A DNA stretch of 43,950 nucleotides from Mesostigma viride (taxonomy: Eukaryota; Streptophyta; Mesostigmatophyceae; Mesostigmatales; Mesostigmataceae), in contig RPFO01000919.1 of assembly GCA_009746045.1 (NCBI GenBank), forward strand, positions 1 to 43,950, read 5' to 3'. The notes under the pieces were generated by a model. It worked only from the letters and a program-made list of their open reading frames with translations, made no database searches and had not been told where the DNA came from. Each line of letters opens with the position of its first letter. Positions within the stretch are counted from its first letter, which is position 1. Shown piece by piece: positions 12,060 to 22,625 of this stretch. Position numbers and translations under genes: made by a program.

Positions 12060-13118
12060 TTACTTGGTTTGCTGGGCCTTGCCCAGCTTCTCCATCATCG
12101 TGGCGCTTTGCAGGGCCATCTTCATGGCCGGGTTGCTCACCAAGGAGGCATCTTCCTTGAGAGCAAGGAGGTGGCCAGCCACCTTCCACCCTCCTGACCC
12201 CTGGCTCTCCACTAGGAGCATGGCTGCCACCACCCTCATGAGATACTCTACCCCAGCCAACTCCCCGGCTGCCGGCCCCAACTCCTTGAAGAGTGTGTCC
12301 ATGGCCAGGGCGATGTTCATGACCACCTTCCTGCTTTCCTGGTTCCTCCACCCCCCTTGGCGAGTAGCCATGATCCAACTCTTTATCCCCCCTCCATTGT
12401 CGTTGGCATCCTCGAGCACCTCGGGGAGCACTCTCTCTTGCACCCTCCAATTCACCACTTGTGCTCGAGTGGGCAGCGTCACCCCTTTGGTCTTTTTCGG
12501 CTTCCTGGAAGCCCCATCTGCCCCGGCCAGCGCATCCTTCAATTTCGTCAGGAAATCCTCTTCCTCGGACTCCTCCTCCTCCTCCTCTTCTTTGCCCGCC
12601 TGCCCCTGCTTGCCAATAATAGCCGCCAGCTCCAAGAGCTGCTCCCTCACATCCCCCGCGGCCTTTCCCTTGCTCGGGGCTGGGCTTCCGACTTTTTTCG
12701 TCCCCTTTTTCGCCCCTTTCGTGGGCCGGCGTGGTGGCTGCATCTCCTCTTCGTCCGAGTCCGCCAAGTCCCGGGCGCTTTGGAGGGCTGCCACTAGCGC
12801 TTCGTTTGGGTCCGCTGCTGCCAGAATTTCAGGCCCGTCCACGTGGTCGACCAGCAGTCCAACGACGGACTCCAGCTGGGCCGCAGACCACCGGCTGACA
12901 GTAGTTACCCAGTCGGTCCCGAGGACCGCCTCAAAGGCAGCGCACACTTCAGGCAGGCCCGAGCAAGTGGAGAGCTCCTGATGGAGCCTTTTCTTCTGCG
13001 TCGGCCAGCCTAGTCGGCCCTTTCCCGTCTGTTTAGTAGCTGTCGGCACCTCGGGATTAGCTTTCGGTAATTGCTTCCCAGCACCTGTCGAACCTGGCTT
13101 CCGCCCGGGCTTCGGCAT
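12060..13118 (-). CDS. Ngaro-like element ORF1 (Gag-like protein), 352 aa
   Basis: The ATG at 13118 lies 72 nt inside repeat A1, the right place for the first ORF of such an element. The protein has a basic Gly/Lys/Pro-rich start (MPKPGRKPGSTGAGK), an acidic DSDEEE patch near residue 115, a basic linker, a run of nine Glu/Ser acidic residues in the middle (EEEEEEESEEEDF), and a compositionally normal C-terminal half ending KLGKAQQTK. No zinc knuckle is seen. By position it is the nucleocapsid-type protein; there is no direct domain match. The pol frame is already open over its last 390 nt in another phase, but that stretch reads as a shadow and I start pol at 12012. Confidence 0.75.
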   Translation of the reverse strand: MPKPGRKPGSTGAGKQLPKANPEVPTATKQTGKGRLGWPTQKKRLHQELSTCSGLPEVCAAFEAVLGTDWVTTVSRWSAAQLESVVGLLVDHVDGPEILAAADPNEALVAALQSARDLADSDEEEMQPPRRPTKGAKKGTKKVGSPAPSKGKAAGDVREQLLELAAIIGKQGQAGKEEEEEEESEEEDFLTKLKDALAGADGASRKPKKTKGVTLPTRAQVVNWRVQERVLPEVLEDANDNGGGIKSWIMATRQGGWRNQESRKVVMNIALAMDTLFKELGPAAGELAGVEYLMRVVAAMLLVESQGSGGWKVAGHLLALKEDASLVSNPAMKMALQSATMMEKLGKAQQTK

Positions 13119-13189
13119 CCCAGCCGCTTTGCAGAAAGGAATTCTGGGCGTCAGCTACGCTGCCCCTGACCCCTGTCGCCGCCTTCGTT

Positions 13190-13568
13190 AAAACAAAAGA
13201 GACCGCCATGAGCTAGGTGAGCAAGCTTTTATCGTGTTTCAAGGCCAACGGCTCTCTACCAACGGCCAGATCCGGCAACGGCCTCTAAACAGTTTTAGCC
13301 GTCAAGTTTTACTTCAGATATTGCCTGTTGCAAACCCGTCCGCAATCACAGATCTGCTAGGAGAACCTAGACGCAAAAATCCGTCGTCAAGGTACTCAGC
13401 ACACCGTCAAGGTATGGGCCGCAACAATTAGGCCATATCTTCCGTAATACTCGTACACTAGAAGCCTAATCAACCTTGTTACGATCACATCACCCAGCTC
13501 TATTTCACCTAGCATCAGCGGCTCCCCTTCCGTATCACTATAAAGAAACTATGTTCAGAGAACCCCGA
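13190..13568 (-). repeat. split direct repeat A1 (5' end of the Ngaro-like element)
   Basis: 379 bp copy of A2. The outer boundary is followed by G then TCTA (13570-13573), the shared insertion core. Confidence 0.92.
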
Positions 13569-13573
13569 GTCTA

Positions 13574-14078
13574 ATATATATGAGAAAAATCCTTGTGCCT
13601 ATTTTTATTAGGAGTTCAGTCATTGGGCTCTAGGAGACATGTGTGATCAACTTTGAGGCTCGTCCTTTGGGATAAAACCTCCAAAGAGTCACACCACTGG
13701 ACGAGTTATCTTGAACCAGAACTTTTTGTTGGAACACTGACTGAGAGCAGCACGCTTAAGGTTTTGTAAGAAAATCATTTTTTTCTCTGAAACGCCATAG
13801 CTCCTTTCTAATCATTGTGATCGTGTTGCGTATTCCTTGTCAGTCAGTTAGTTATGTATTCCTTATCATGGGACAGGCGGAGGGGGGCTAATAATTCCTC
13901 ATGGGGGCAGCAAGGGAGTTGGTAGCACACGCAGTTATGAGCTTTGCTTCTTTCAACATGTTGCTCATAATATCCAATTTCGTGGTTTCTTGGTCTTTGG
14001 CATCTTCATAGTAGTAGTGCTAGGGTCTCACTTGGTCACCCTTACAATGTTAGTGCCCTTCAGCAATCTCATTTTTAG
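13574..14078. other. CACTA-1 interior, no gene recognised
   Basis: About 500 bp of AT-leaning sequence with short frames. It may be intron or 5' part of the gene whose exon starts near 14079. Confidence 0.4.
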
Positions 14079-15682
14079 TCCAATTAGGCTTCAATGGTCA
14101 TCGATTTGAAATGGGAAGCGTAGTGAAGGCCGGTTCACGCCGAGAGAAACGCAGCGCTGCCGATCCAAGAGTGCAGCCGTGCACGAAGCTCGCAAAGCTG
14201 CCTGCAGCAGCACCACCACCGCCGGCAGCGCCGACAATCCTGCCCCCGACAGCACTCCCTTCAACAACCGCCACAGCATCGGTGCCATCATCCATGTTGC
14301 CTGCGCAAAGAGCAGATGAAGACATGGCCTCGGTAGAGGCGGCGCTGGCCGCGCTCCTTGCCAAGAAGGAGGCAATGATTGCAGCCAGAAAGGCGGCCGA
14401 TGTCTCCCATGCAACCCCTGAAGTAAGTCTCAGGAGTGGGTGGGGTTGTAAACCTGGACGTGGTTATGAGTGGTGTGATTTGGGGGGTTGCAAACAGGGG
14501 TAGTTCATGAGTGGGCAGAGTGGGGGCTGTGGGAAATTGGGGTTATTTATGAGTGGAGGGGCTGTAAACTGGGTTGTTTTTTAGTGGGCTGAGCGGGGGC
14601 TGTTGGGGGGTTGTCAACCGCGTTATTTATGTGGGCTGGGCGGGGGCTGTCGGAAACTGGGATTATTTATGAGTGGGCAGTGTGTGAAACTGTTTTTTTT
14701 TTTTTTAGCAACTGATTGAGGAGGTTGTAAACACTTGGGATTATTTATGAGGGGGGGGGGACTGTAAACTCGGTGGCATTTGAGGTGGCTGAGTGGCGCA
14801 CTCGTTTTTCATAGCCCCCGGGGGCTGTGGAGAACTGGGGTTAATATGAGGGGGAAGGTTGTAAACTGCATGGGTGGTTTATGAGTGGGCTGAGTGGGGG
14901 CTGTAGGAACCTGGGGTTATTTATGAGAGGGGGGGTCTAAACTGGTGTGGTTTATGTCAGAGTGGGCTGAGTGGGGCTGTGGGAAACTGGGATAGTGTAT
15001 GAGTGGGGGGTTGTATTTAACTGGATTGTTTATGAGTGGGCTGAGCAGGGGCTGTCATAAACTGGGATTATTTATGAGTAGGCAGTGTGTGAAAAGTGGG
15101 ATTTTTTTGTTTTTGATTACTGATTGAGGGGGTTGTAAACGATTGGGATTATTTATGAGGGGGGGCGGGTTGGAAACTGGGTGGTTTATGGGTGGCTGAG
15201 TGGTGACTGTGGGAAACTGGGGTTATTTATGAGAGGGGGGTCTAAACTGGGGTGGTTTATGTCAGAGTGGGCTGAGTGGGGGCTGTGGGAAACTGGGATA
15301 GTGTATGAGTGGGGGGGTCTAAACTGGGTTGTTCATGAGTGGGCTGAGCGGGGGCTGTCAGAACCTGGGATTATTTATGAGTGGGCAGTGTGTGAAACTG
15401 GGATTTTTTTTTTTATTTTTTTAAATGAGTGATTGCAATTTTACAACCCCCTCATGAGGGGGTTGTAAACACTGGGATTATGAGTTGGCGGGCGGGGGAG
15501 GCCGCCTTGCTGTTCTTGAAACCCATTCAAGGATGTTGTAGGCAACACGTTGATTTTGATGTGCAACATTTCTATTGATCGAGGCTGTGAAAGGCTATGA
15601 CACATCTTGAGTGTTTAAACTTGCCTTTTTTTTCTGCTCACAGGGAGACAAGGTGCCGGCCTCCTCGTCGTCGTCCACTTGA
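14079..15682 (+). CDS. candidate spliced gene in CACTA-1 (two 3' exons)
   Basis: Exon 1 is about 14079-14420. It follows TTTTAG, is open through an ATG at 14111 (MGSVVKAGSRREKR) and ends ...ATPE before the donor GTAAGT. The intron is 14421-15643, G-rich and repetitive. Exon 2 (15644-15682) follows TGCTCACAG and reads GDKVPASSSSST then TGA in the matching phase. The peptide is basic at the start, Pro/Ala-rich in the middle, with a short Ala-rich helical segment (EAALAALLAKKEAMIAARKAAD). TGTAA lies at 15989, 307 nt after the stop. I do not recognise the product. It points toward the right end of CACTA-1, mirroring the minus-strand gene at the left. An upstream part may have been separated by the Ngaro-like insertion. 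Confidence 0.5.
14430..15480 (+). repeat. degenerate G-rich minisatellite filling an inferred intron
   Basis: Many imperfect copies of a unit built from 'GTGGGCTGAG', 'GGGGGCTGTGGGAAACTGGGATTATTT' (split here) and 'ATGAGTGGGGGGTTGTAAACTGG'. The plus strand is strongly G-rich with frequent runs of four or more G, so G-quadruplex formation is possible. Confidence 0.8.
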
Positions 15683-15988
15683 CATCGTCATCTAGGCACT
15701 ACGGCTGCGCATGTTTGTTTTTGTTTTCTTGATCTATACCGAGCGCTTTCTTGTTCATGAATTGGTTACTAGGGTGCGGTGGCAGATGAGACAATTGACA
15801 CCAACCATCCGTTCATGTTTCTTGCGCATGTGCGTTTTTTAATGCATTCCAGGAACATTCCGAGATTTCTGTCACGCAACGACAAGCGCCAAGCCGGCGT
15901 TTGCAAATTGTCACTGATCGATAATCATTGTTGAAGAATGAAGAATCAAGACTGAAGAATGAAGATCTGTTACATTTATCTTTATATT

Positions 15989-15993
15989 TGTAA
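15989..15993 (+). terminator. TGTAA poly(A) signal candidate
   Basis: TGTAA in an AT-rich setting after the TGA at 15682. TGTAA is the common poly(A) signal of Chlamydomonas/Volvox genes. The 15683-15988 stretch would be 3' UTR. Confidence 0.4.
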
Positions 15994-16019
15994 TAAAGAA
16001 ATCGCGAGGCGTGCTTTTC

Positions 16020-16619
16020 ATCCGTTTTGCTTTGGAATGTGTTCTGATATATCTGTGTGACATGTCACGATATATCTGTGTGATATGTCATGATCGCCCG
16101 TGGTTTTATGTCACTGTTTTCTCCCTAGATTTATCAGTGACAATGTCACGGATTTTGTCGCCCTTTTTTCCTGATATATCAGTGACAATGTCACGGATTT
16201 TGTCACCCTTTTTTTCGTGATATATCAGTGATAATGTCACGGATTTGTCACCCTTTTTTTCGTGATATATCAGTGATAATGTCACGGATTTGTCACCCTT
16301 TTTTTCGTGATATATCAGTGATAATGTCACGGATTTGTCACCCTTTTTTTCGTGATATATCAGTGATAATGTCACGGATTTTGTCAGTGCGTTTTGTCAA
16401 GTCGTGACATTGATATTTTGTGATAATTTCCTTGTTTTTGTCACAAAGATAATCACAGAATATGCTGGTTTTATCACATGATTTGTCACGAAATGTCACA
16501 GAATATCACAGTTTTGTCACAAAAAATCACAAAGTGTCACATTTTGTCACATCCACATCACAAAATGTCACGTGATATGTCACAAAATATCACAAAATGT
16601 CACAACCCCCTTCCTAGTG
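16020..16619. repeat. right subterminal repeats and TIR of CACTA-1
   Basis: From about 16120 to 16385 there are roughly five tandem copies of a ~56-bp unit (TATATCAGTGATAATGTCACGG, shown in part, plus a T-run). From 16385 to 16605 come dense TGTCACA/ATCACAAAATGTCAC motifs as on the left, then CCCTTCCTAGTG. The antisense repetitive peptide frame here is an artefact of the tandem array. Confidence 0.85.
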
Positions 16620-16621
16620 TA

Positions 16622-16687
16622 CAGCTCAGGGTCCGGTGGGGGCGGGGACGGCAGCGAGCTCTCAGCCGGAGGGGTAGGCTCTGACAT
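16622..16687 (-). pseudogene. N-terminal fragment of gypsy A ORF3, upstream of the CACTA-1 insertion
   Basis: ATG at 16687 (MSEPTPPAESS...DPEL), then CACTA-1 adds a short foreign tail and a stop. In gypsy B the same start (31586) reads straight on into FEALPGRW. The frame is also open upstream, overlapping the end of integrase. Confidence 0.75.
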
Positions 16688-16763
16688 GACGGCTGCGGAG
16701 GGGAGGGGACAACCAACCATCCGTCGACAGCAGACATAACATAAGAGGGGAGAAGGTCTACAA

Positions 16764-18360
16764 CTAGAGCTTATGCAGGGTTTTATACTCCTGCAGCAGG
16801 CGACTACACCCATCTAGCTCACTCTCAGTATACCAGACCTTATCTACCTCACTACGAGCATACATCCACTTCACCTTATACTGGCGCTGGGTACCGCGGC
16901 CTTTTTTGATATCTCTATGGGCCACGATACCCTCTACCTCATCCTCTACCTCACCAGTATCCGGGTTATGCTCTAAAGGGGCAGGGGCCAATTCTCTACC
17001 AGCGAACGTGCTCTGATGATAGAGCTTCAGCTGGCTTCTATGAAAGGTGCGAGAGTGGGTCTGCCAAGAGGTAGGAATATCTATCTCATACAGAAAATTA
17101 CCTACTCTAGACAACACACGGAAGGGTCCTAAGAAGGCGGGCCTAAGTTTCACTTTCAGTTCAGCTTCGAACTTATGAGCGAAGCGGCCAACACGGGGGC
17201 CTTCTACTAAGACTAAATCTCCTATTTCTATCTCAGGTGCTCTTCTATCTAATGAGGCACGCAACCTAGCAAGGTATTTGGCCTGCGCCCTATGGTACCC
17301 TGCAATAGCGTTGTCGTGTGCATTCTTCATCTTATCTAATAACGCCTGCACACCTTCTACAGTATCCCGGGACACATCATCCTTGTCCCTTAAAGGACTA
17401 GCTAAAAGAGAGGTAGGGGTAAGAGGTTGTCTACCAGTATCTAGGAAGAAGGGCGTATAACCATGCGCAGCCTGAGGGCAGTTGTTAAGGGAAAACTCTA
17501 CCAAACATAGGTAATCCTCCCAATCACTCCCAGAGCCATTCACATAGTGACGCAGAGCTTCTTCCACTACCCTATTCAAACGTTCTACTAAATGGGACGA
17601 GGAGGAGTGGTAGGCAGTACCGAAGGTGACCTTGGTACCGATAGCAGCGAAGAACTGCTGCCAAAAATCAGAAGTAAATAACTTATCCTTATCACTAATA
17701 AACTGCCTACTCAAACCATGATATCTATATACGTTATTAAGGTATAGGCGTGCGCAATCGCGTGCGGTGAGTTCTAAGGGACACGGCACGAGATGACACA
17801 TACGAGTAAAACGATCTACAAAAACAAGGATCTGGGCGTTACCTCTATCATTCTTCCTAAAAGGTCCTACAAAATCCATCATAATTAATGGAGTCCCACG
17901 GCATGATGGGATCAGGTAAGGTCCTAGGCCAGTAGTAAGAGCGGGCTACTAGGTCCCGTACCCGTTTACCACCCTGGTGAGCTGCTAAGTCATGCAACTC
18001 AAAGAGCAAGGAGGAGCGACAGATAGGAGGGACATACAGGCGCCATTGAGGGGGAGAATCTGCTATCTGCACATATAAAAATCCACCTACAAATTTACAA
18101 GGGTGCTTGCCTAATTGTTGGGGATGGGCAGCAATGGCAGCTAATGCTTCCGGCTCAGTGGCCGTAAATCTACTAATAAGACGTTCGAGATCAGAGGTAG
18201 GCATCGCTACAGAGGTATCCAGAACAGGTTTAAAGAGATCTCCTACCGCCTTGCCAAAGAGAAGGGGAGGTCCTAGAGGGACTATGTGTTCATAAGACTT
18301 TCCTGACCTAGTCGCTATATGGCTAAGCGGTATAGAAATTTTATTTTTCCCCTCCCCCCC
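16764..18360 (-). pseudogene. gypsy A integrase with chromodomain, damaged
   Basis: Same protein as 29983-31509 in gypsy B. Relative to that copy there is a 90-nt in-frame deletion near 17927 that removes the two Cys of the HHCC zinc-binding domain, with a short direct repeat (GCCT) at the break. There is also a 4-nt insertion at about 17880-17886 (duplication of ATTA) that shifts the frame just before the first catalytic Asp. From 17882 down to 16764 the catalytic core (MMDFVGPF, FISDKDKLF, HLVERLNRVVEEALR) and chromodomain are open. This copy cannot make active integrase. Confidence 0.88.
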
Positions 18361-20745
18361 ACCGAGACCACAGGAAGGGCCTCACACGGGAGAGAGAGTC
18401 CTACGTGAGAAAGGAGATCAGGCATGCGAACAGCTGTATGAAAGAGGTAGGCATAGGATTCATCATCAGGTAGTTCACCATACGGGGTTACACCCATAGT
18501 AGTAGGAACTAGAGTAGTATTGAGAACATCAAGGTCCTCGAAAAAGGAGTAATCTGCACGACGAGAGAGTGCATCTGGTACTATGTTATCTACACCCTTA
18601 ACATACTGAAGTTTAAAAGGGGAGAACTGTGCTAAAAACTCCATCCAGCGCGCTTGACGAGGGGTAAGGTTGGGTTGTGAGAGAAGATGGGTAAGAGGGC
18701 GGTGATCTGTCTGGATAACTAATCTATAAGGATCAATCTCACAGGGTTCATTCAGACAAACATCAAATTGAGCACCTTTAAGAAAGTGCTGCCACGCGTG
18801 GCAACAGTACACCACAGCTAATAGTTCTTGCTGGTGGACGGGATAGTTACGCTCCGCAGGAAGCATTGTCCTAGAGATATACTCGATTGGCTGTAAGCCC
18901 TGACCCTGATCCTGGAGAAGGACGCCCCCTATAGCTACCTTGCTAGCATCTGTGGCTACAACAAAGGGTTTAGTAGTATCCGGTAGGATGAGTACAGGAG
19001 GGGAGAGGAGTAGGGATTTTAGACACTGAAAAGCCGACTGACATTCACTACTCCAAACAAAGGGGATATCCTTCTTTAATAGATGATTAATAGGAGCTGC
19101 TATAGTTGCGAAACGCGGGATAAAACGCCTATAGTAAGAAGCAATTCCTAGAAAACTACGTACACCTTTAACGTCGGTAGGGGTAGGCCATTCCTGAATT
19201 GACTTAGTCTTGTCAGGGTCGGTAGCAACCCCGGCATCTGACAGAACGTGCCCTAAAAATGGGACACTCCTACCCGAACGAACTTTAGCACGGCGCGCCC
19301 ATAAAGAATTTTCAGCCATGATTTCTAATACTTTCTTTAAATCACGTAGGTGCGTTTCAAAATCAGGAGAATAAATAAGGATATCATCTAAGTAAGCTTG
19401 AGCACAAGAACGGTCATGCTCAGATAAAGAAACAGAGGAGAAGGAAGGATCCTTTAAATCAGAGGACACTTGAGGAAGGTGGGAATTTCCCATAACAGGT
19501 CTAAGCACTTCATTCATTAACATTTGGAAAGAGGCAGGAGAGTTACAGAGTCCCATAGCCGCTACTCTAAACTGGTAATGCCCAAAAGGGGTAGCAAAGG
19601 CGGTTTTGTGGCAATCCTCAGGAGCTATACGTAGTTGCCAAAAACCATCCGCACAATCTAGTACTGTGAAACAGGTAGAACCTTTAACCTTATTAAATAT
19701 ATCATCAATACGAGGTAGAGGGTATTTAGACTTCACAGTAATATCGTTTAGCTTCCTATAATCAGTAACTAGGCGAAACTTGCCATTTGGCTTAGGAACT
19801 AACAGGACACCAGCGGAGTAGGGGGAGTTACTAGGCTCTATCAATCCTGCTTCTAATAGTGATACTAAAATCTGTTTTAGTTCCTTTAATTCTGTAGGGC
19901 CCATTCTATACATCGGAGAGTGCGTAGGAACTGCACCGTCCTTGATAACTACACGGTGTAAAACAGAACGAGGAGGAGGATAAGAAGGAGTCTTTTCTTC
20001 AAATACTTTTGAGGAATCTATCACAGCCATGTATCTTACTATTTCATTTTCAGTAAATCCCACTCCTATTGTATCCACTGTATTTACATCTATATCCACA
20101 CTATTATTAGTGATAGGTATCTCTTGTACTTCTAACTGAAGGAACATACATAATAGGTATCCATATTCCTTTAGTTCAGATCGCAATTCGTCATTGGACA
20201 TTAATACTTCAGGTATAGGTCTCACAGGAGGATCAACAGGTGTAGGAGGAGTAATATCTACCAAGGATAAATTTTCTAATCTATAATGACGTTCTGGTAC
20301 CCAGTAGGCTATCTGGAAACCAAATGACCATAGTATCATAATTAATAGTGATTTTATTATCCTGATGCCAATCTAATCCTAGTAATACATCAGCTGTAGT
20401 GATAGGGCCTATAGTGGCCGTCAGGTTGACCGTACGTCCTTGTATGACCAGGGGAAGGGACACCGTACCCGGGGAATGACTGGTGCGACCGTCAGCATAA
20501 TGGACAGTGACAGTTTTTGTGTGAGGGGTAGGGACTAGTCCTAAACGCCTAACTAGGGCCTCGCTCACAAAGGAGCTAGCCGCACCGCTATCCACTAACA
20601 CAGAGACATTCAAGAGTTCATCAGCATGCAGGAAGGGGTCTACAACAGTATGAGGGACGGTTAAGCCACCATTCAAGAACATAAGAGGACGCACACGTAG
20701 TGGTAGGGATGATTCAGCTCCTACAGAGGTTATAAAAACAGGCAA
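18315..20745 (-). pseudogene. gypsy A pol: protease - reverse transcriptase - RNase H, frameshifted
   Basis: Protease (VLVDSGAASSFV) lies in the first 155 codons. A 2-nt deletion near 20309, absent from gypsy B, then shifts the frame. From 20339 down, the RT (YLDDILIYSPDF) and RNase H (FVVATDASKVAIGG) domains are intact and nearly identical to gypsy B. The frame opens at TTG 20745 after a TAG at 20767, and is the same frame as gag (see gag entry). It ends KIKFLYRLAI and TAG at 18315, past the G7 run (C7 on the plus strand, 18354-18360). Confidence 0.92.
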
Positions 20746-20787
20746 GCAAAAATTATATCTGGGGTACTATCTAAGGACCTGTCCAGG

Positions 20788-22534
20788 TTACCCCCGGCTG
20801 ACAGGCCTACTGTTCCCCCTCCCCCCCAAATCCATAGGAACGAACCCCGAAGAAGACCCTGGCGGAAAAGCCACTGCTGGAGGGTCACGAGGGATTGAAG
20901 AGGGTGCGGGAGCCTGATTATCATAGGGGAACCCTGGGGATCCTGTCTGCACAGCATTCAGCCTACTAGGGGTAGCTGAAGGAATGCGTCCTGAAGTGGG
21001 ACGAATAGGAGCACGCTGAGGGGTACGAGGAGGGCGAGCGTCGGGATGAGGGGGAGCACCCGAAAGGAACTTGGGGCACTCACGTTTAAGATGACCTACT
21101 TCCTTACAATGATAGCAGGTGATATGAGAGACATCCAGAGCTGAAAGGTCAGTCACACAGATATCTAATTCTTCTACATAGGAGTTCTCCTCCTCAGGGG
21201 TAAGGCTAATATTATTAATACGGGAACGGGTAGGAAGAGAAGGTGTGGAGAAGAAATCTGCTACTCGTAAAAGATGCTGGCGCACATGCTTGAGGGGCAG
21301 GTCAGTAAAACGGTAGGCAGAGAACTGGCGCTTGACTTCACGCAATAAGGGTCTACTGAGGCCCTGAAGGAAGCGAGCACGTACTTCTGCACCCGACAAA
21401 TCCCTAATTCGTACCATCTGAGCATCAAACTCTTTCATATATTCTTTGAAGGACTTGGTACCCTGCTGCAAGGTGCCAAAGGATAATCTATCCTGCCAAT
21501 CTGCATCGGGAGGGACTAAATGGTTCTCTAAACGCTTGAACAATTCTGCTACAGAGTTTGGGTAGGCATGAGAGGCAAGAGACTCACACTGGATGAGGTT
21601 AGCAAGTTCAGGAGTAATGCAGGTAGTAAGATAATGAGGAACTAGTACAGCATCAGAGAGGCGCCACCTATTGTGGTTCTGCCAGGACTCTGTGTTCTGG
21701 GTGAGCAACATAATGAAGGTGAAAAACTGTTGAGGGGTAGACTTGACATCCAGCTTAGGAAGGTTGGCAAAGAGGGGAAGAGCAGGAGGCTTAGGGGGAT
21801 TAGAAGAATCAGTTTTTCCCATAGGGCCACTATCTTCCACTGCTACATAAGCGGGATAGAAGGAAGGGATAGGAAAAGTCTTGGGTAGGGGTCTAGAGGG
21901 AGCCACCGTTTCCGGATGGTGCCCATAGGAGAAGGGGACAGTATATTGCTCACGAAGAGAGGAATAGGCAAAATGATCATAATTCCTATCATCTAGGGGC
22001 ATGGTACTGAAATCATTATTAACTTCTAAATCAGCCACACGGGTAGGAACCTGGGCAGCCTCATAGGCCGTCTCAGGGTAGGACCAGGAAGCAGGTGGGT
22101 AAAAGGGAACTGCACTAGGGCGCCCAGAAGGGCCGACAGGGGCCGAGGTACGACCCGTGTTAATAGCAGGCATTGAAGGCACAGGGTGGGAAGGAGGCCT
22201 AGGAGCATTGTTAGTGTGTGAGGACCTGCTGGAGGGGTGAGCCAAGGTTGCAGAAGGGGCAGGGGCCTGGTTCACAACGAAAGAAGGTTCCTCACTAAAT
22301 CTGACTTGGGAAATACGTTGTTCATAGGTAGGTGGGGTAATTGAGGGACGACGGCGACCACCAGCAACAGGAGAAGGAGGTGAGGTACGCAGAATACCTT
22401 GAGGGTGAGATGGTGTACCGTTTCCAAGGAGTCCCGTCGGTTACCACGAGTATTGTTATTGTTATGTTATTAGTAGTATTATTATTATTATTATTGGTAG
22501 GTATAGGCGACATATCTCCACCCACTGGATCCAT
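20788..22534 (-). pseudogene. gypsy A gag with CCHC zinc knuckle, one early frameshift
   Basis: ATG at 22534 (MDPVGGDMSPIPTNNNNNN). A 1-nt deletion in the AAC-rich repeat near 22465 breaks the frame relative to gypsy B; it then runs open from about 22290 to TAA at 20788. The N-terminal third is Pro/Ser-rich. The central part is a typical Ty3 retrotransposon Gag (LFANLPKLDV, SFKEYMKEFDAQMVRIRDL, ARFLQGL). Then comes one zinc knuckle, CYHCKEVGHLKREC (C-x2-C-x4-H-x4-C), for RNA packaging, and a basic Pro-rich tail. After TAA the same frame continues seven codons to TAG and then into protease, so Gag and Pol are in phase but separated by two stops. Confidence 0.9.
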
Positions 22535-22625
22535 CTTTAATTACGTAAAGGAATAGGAATCTAGAAGAAAGCAACAAAGGAAAAAGGAAAAACCTTGAAG
22601 GTCTGCAGCAGGAACAAAATTAAAA

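Larger units (their letters stand above)
8181..13573 (-). mobile_element. DIRS/Ngaro-like tyrosine-recombinase retrotransposon
   Basis: The layout on the minus strand is A1 (13190-13568), gag-like ORF, RT-RNase H-tyrosine recombinase ORF, B1 (8726-8859), A2 (8347-8725), B2 (8180-8314). This split-direct-repeat order (A1-ORFs-B1-A2-B2) is the Ngaro/PAT arrangement. No methyltransferase region separates RNase H from the recombinase, which fits Ngaro rather than DIRS1/PAT. TCTA occurs exactly at the left end (8181), the A2/B1 junction (8727) and the right end (13570), as expected if a circular intermediate recombined into a TCTA target without making a duplication. The A copies, and likewise the B copies, look nearly identical, indicating recent insertion. 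Confidence 0.9.
3633..16619. mobile_element. CACTA-1: CACTA-type DNA transposon
   Basis: The ends are perfect 12-bp inverted repeats, CACTAGGAAGGG at 3633 and CCCTTCCTAGTG ending 16619, flanked by TA at 3631-3632 and 16620-16621. The empty site is visible in gypsy B near 31650, where the same reading frame continues across a single TA. Both ends have hundreds of bases of TGTGACATTTTGTGATA-like subterminal repeats in both orientations, as En/Spm (CACTA) transposase binding regions do. The 2-bp TA duplication is less usual than the 3-bp duplication of plant CACTA elements; Mirage-like elements use TA. No transposase domain is recognisable without splicing. Its interior holds a Ngaro-like retrotransposon. 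Confidence 0.85.

Noticed and set aside
12064-12981. 305-codon plus-strand frame opposite the Ngaro-like gag
   Set aside because: Antisense shadow of a GC-rich real ORF; Ser/Pro-rich without features.
16106-16375. Repetitive minus-strand frame (LIYHEKKGDKS)
   Set aside because: By-product of the 56-bp subterminal tandem array.
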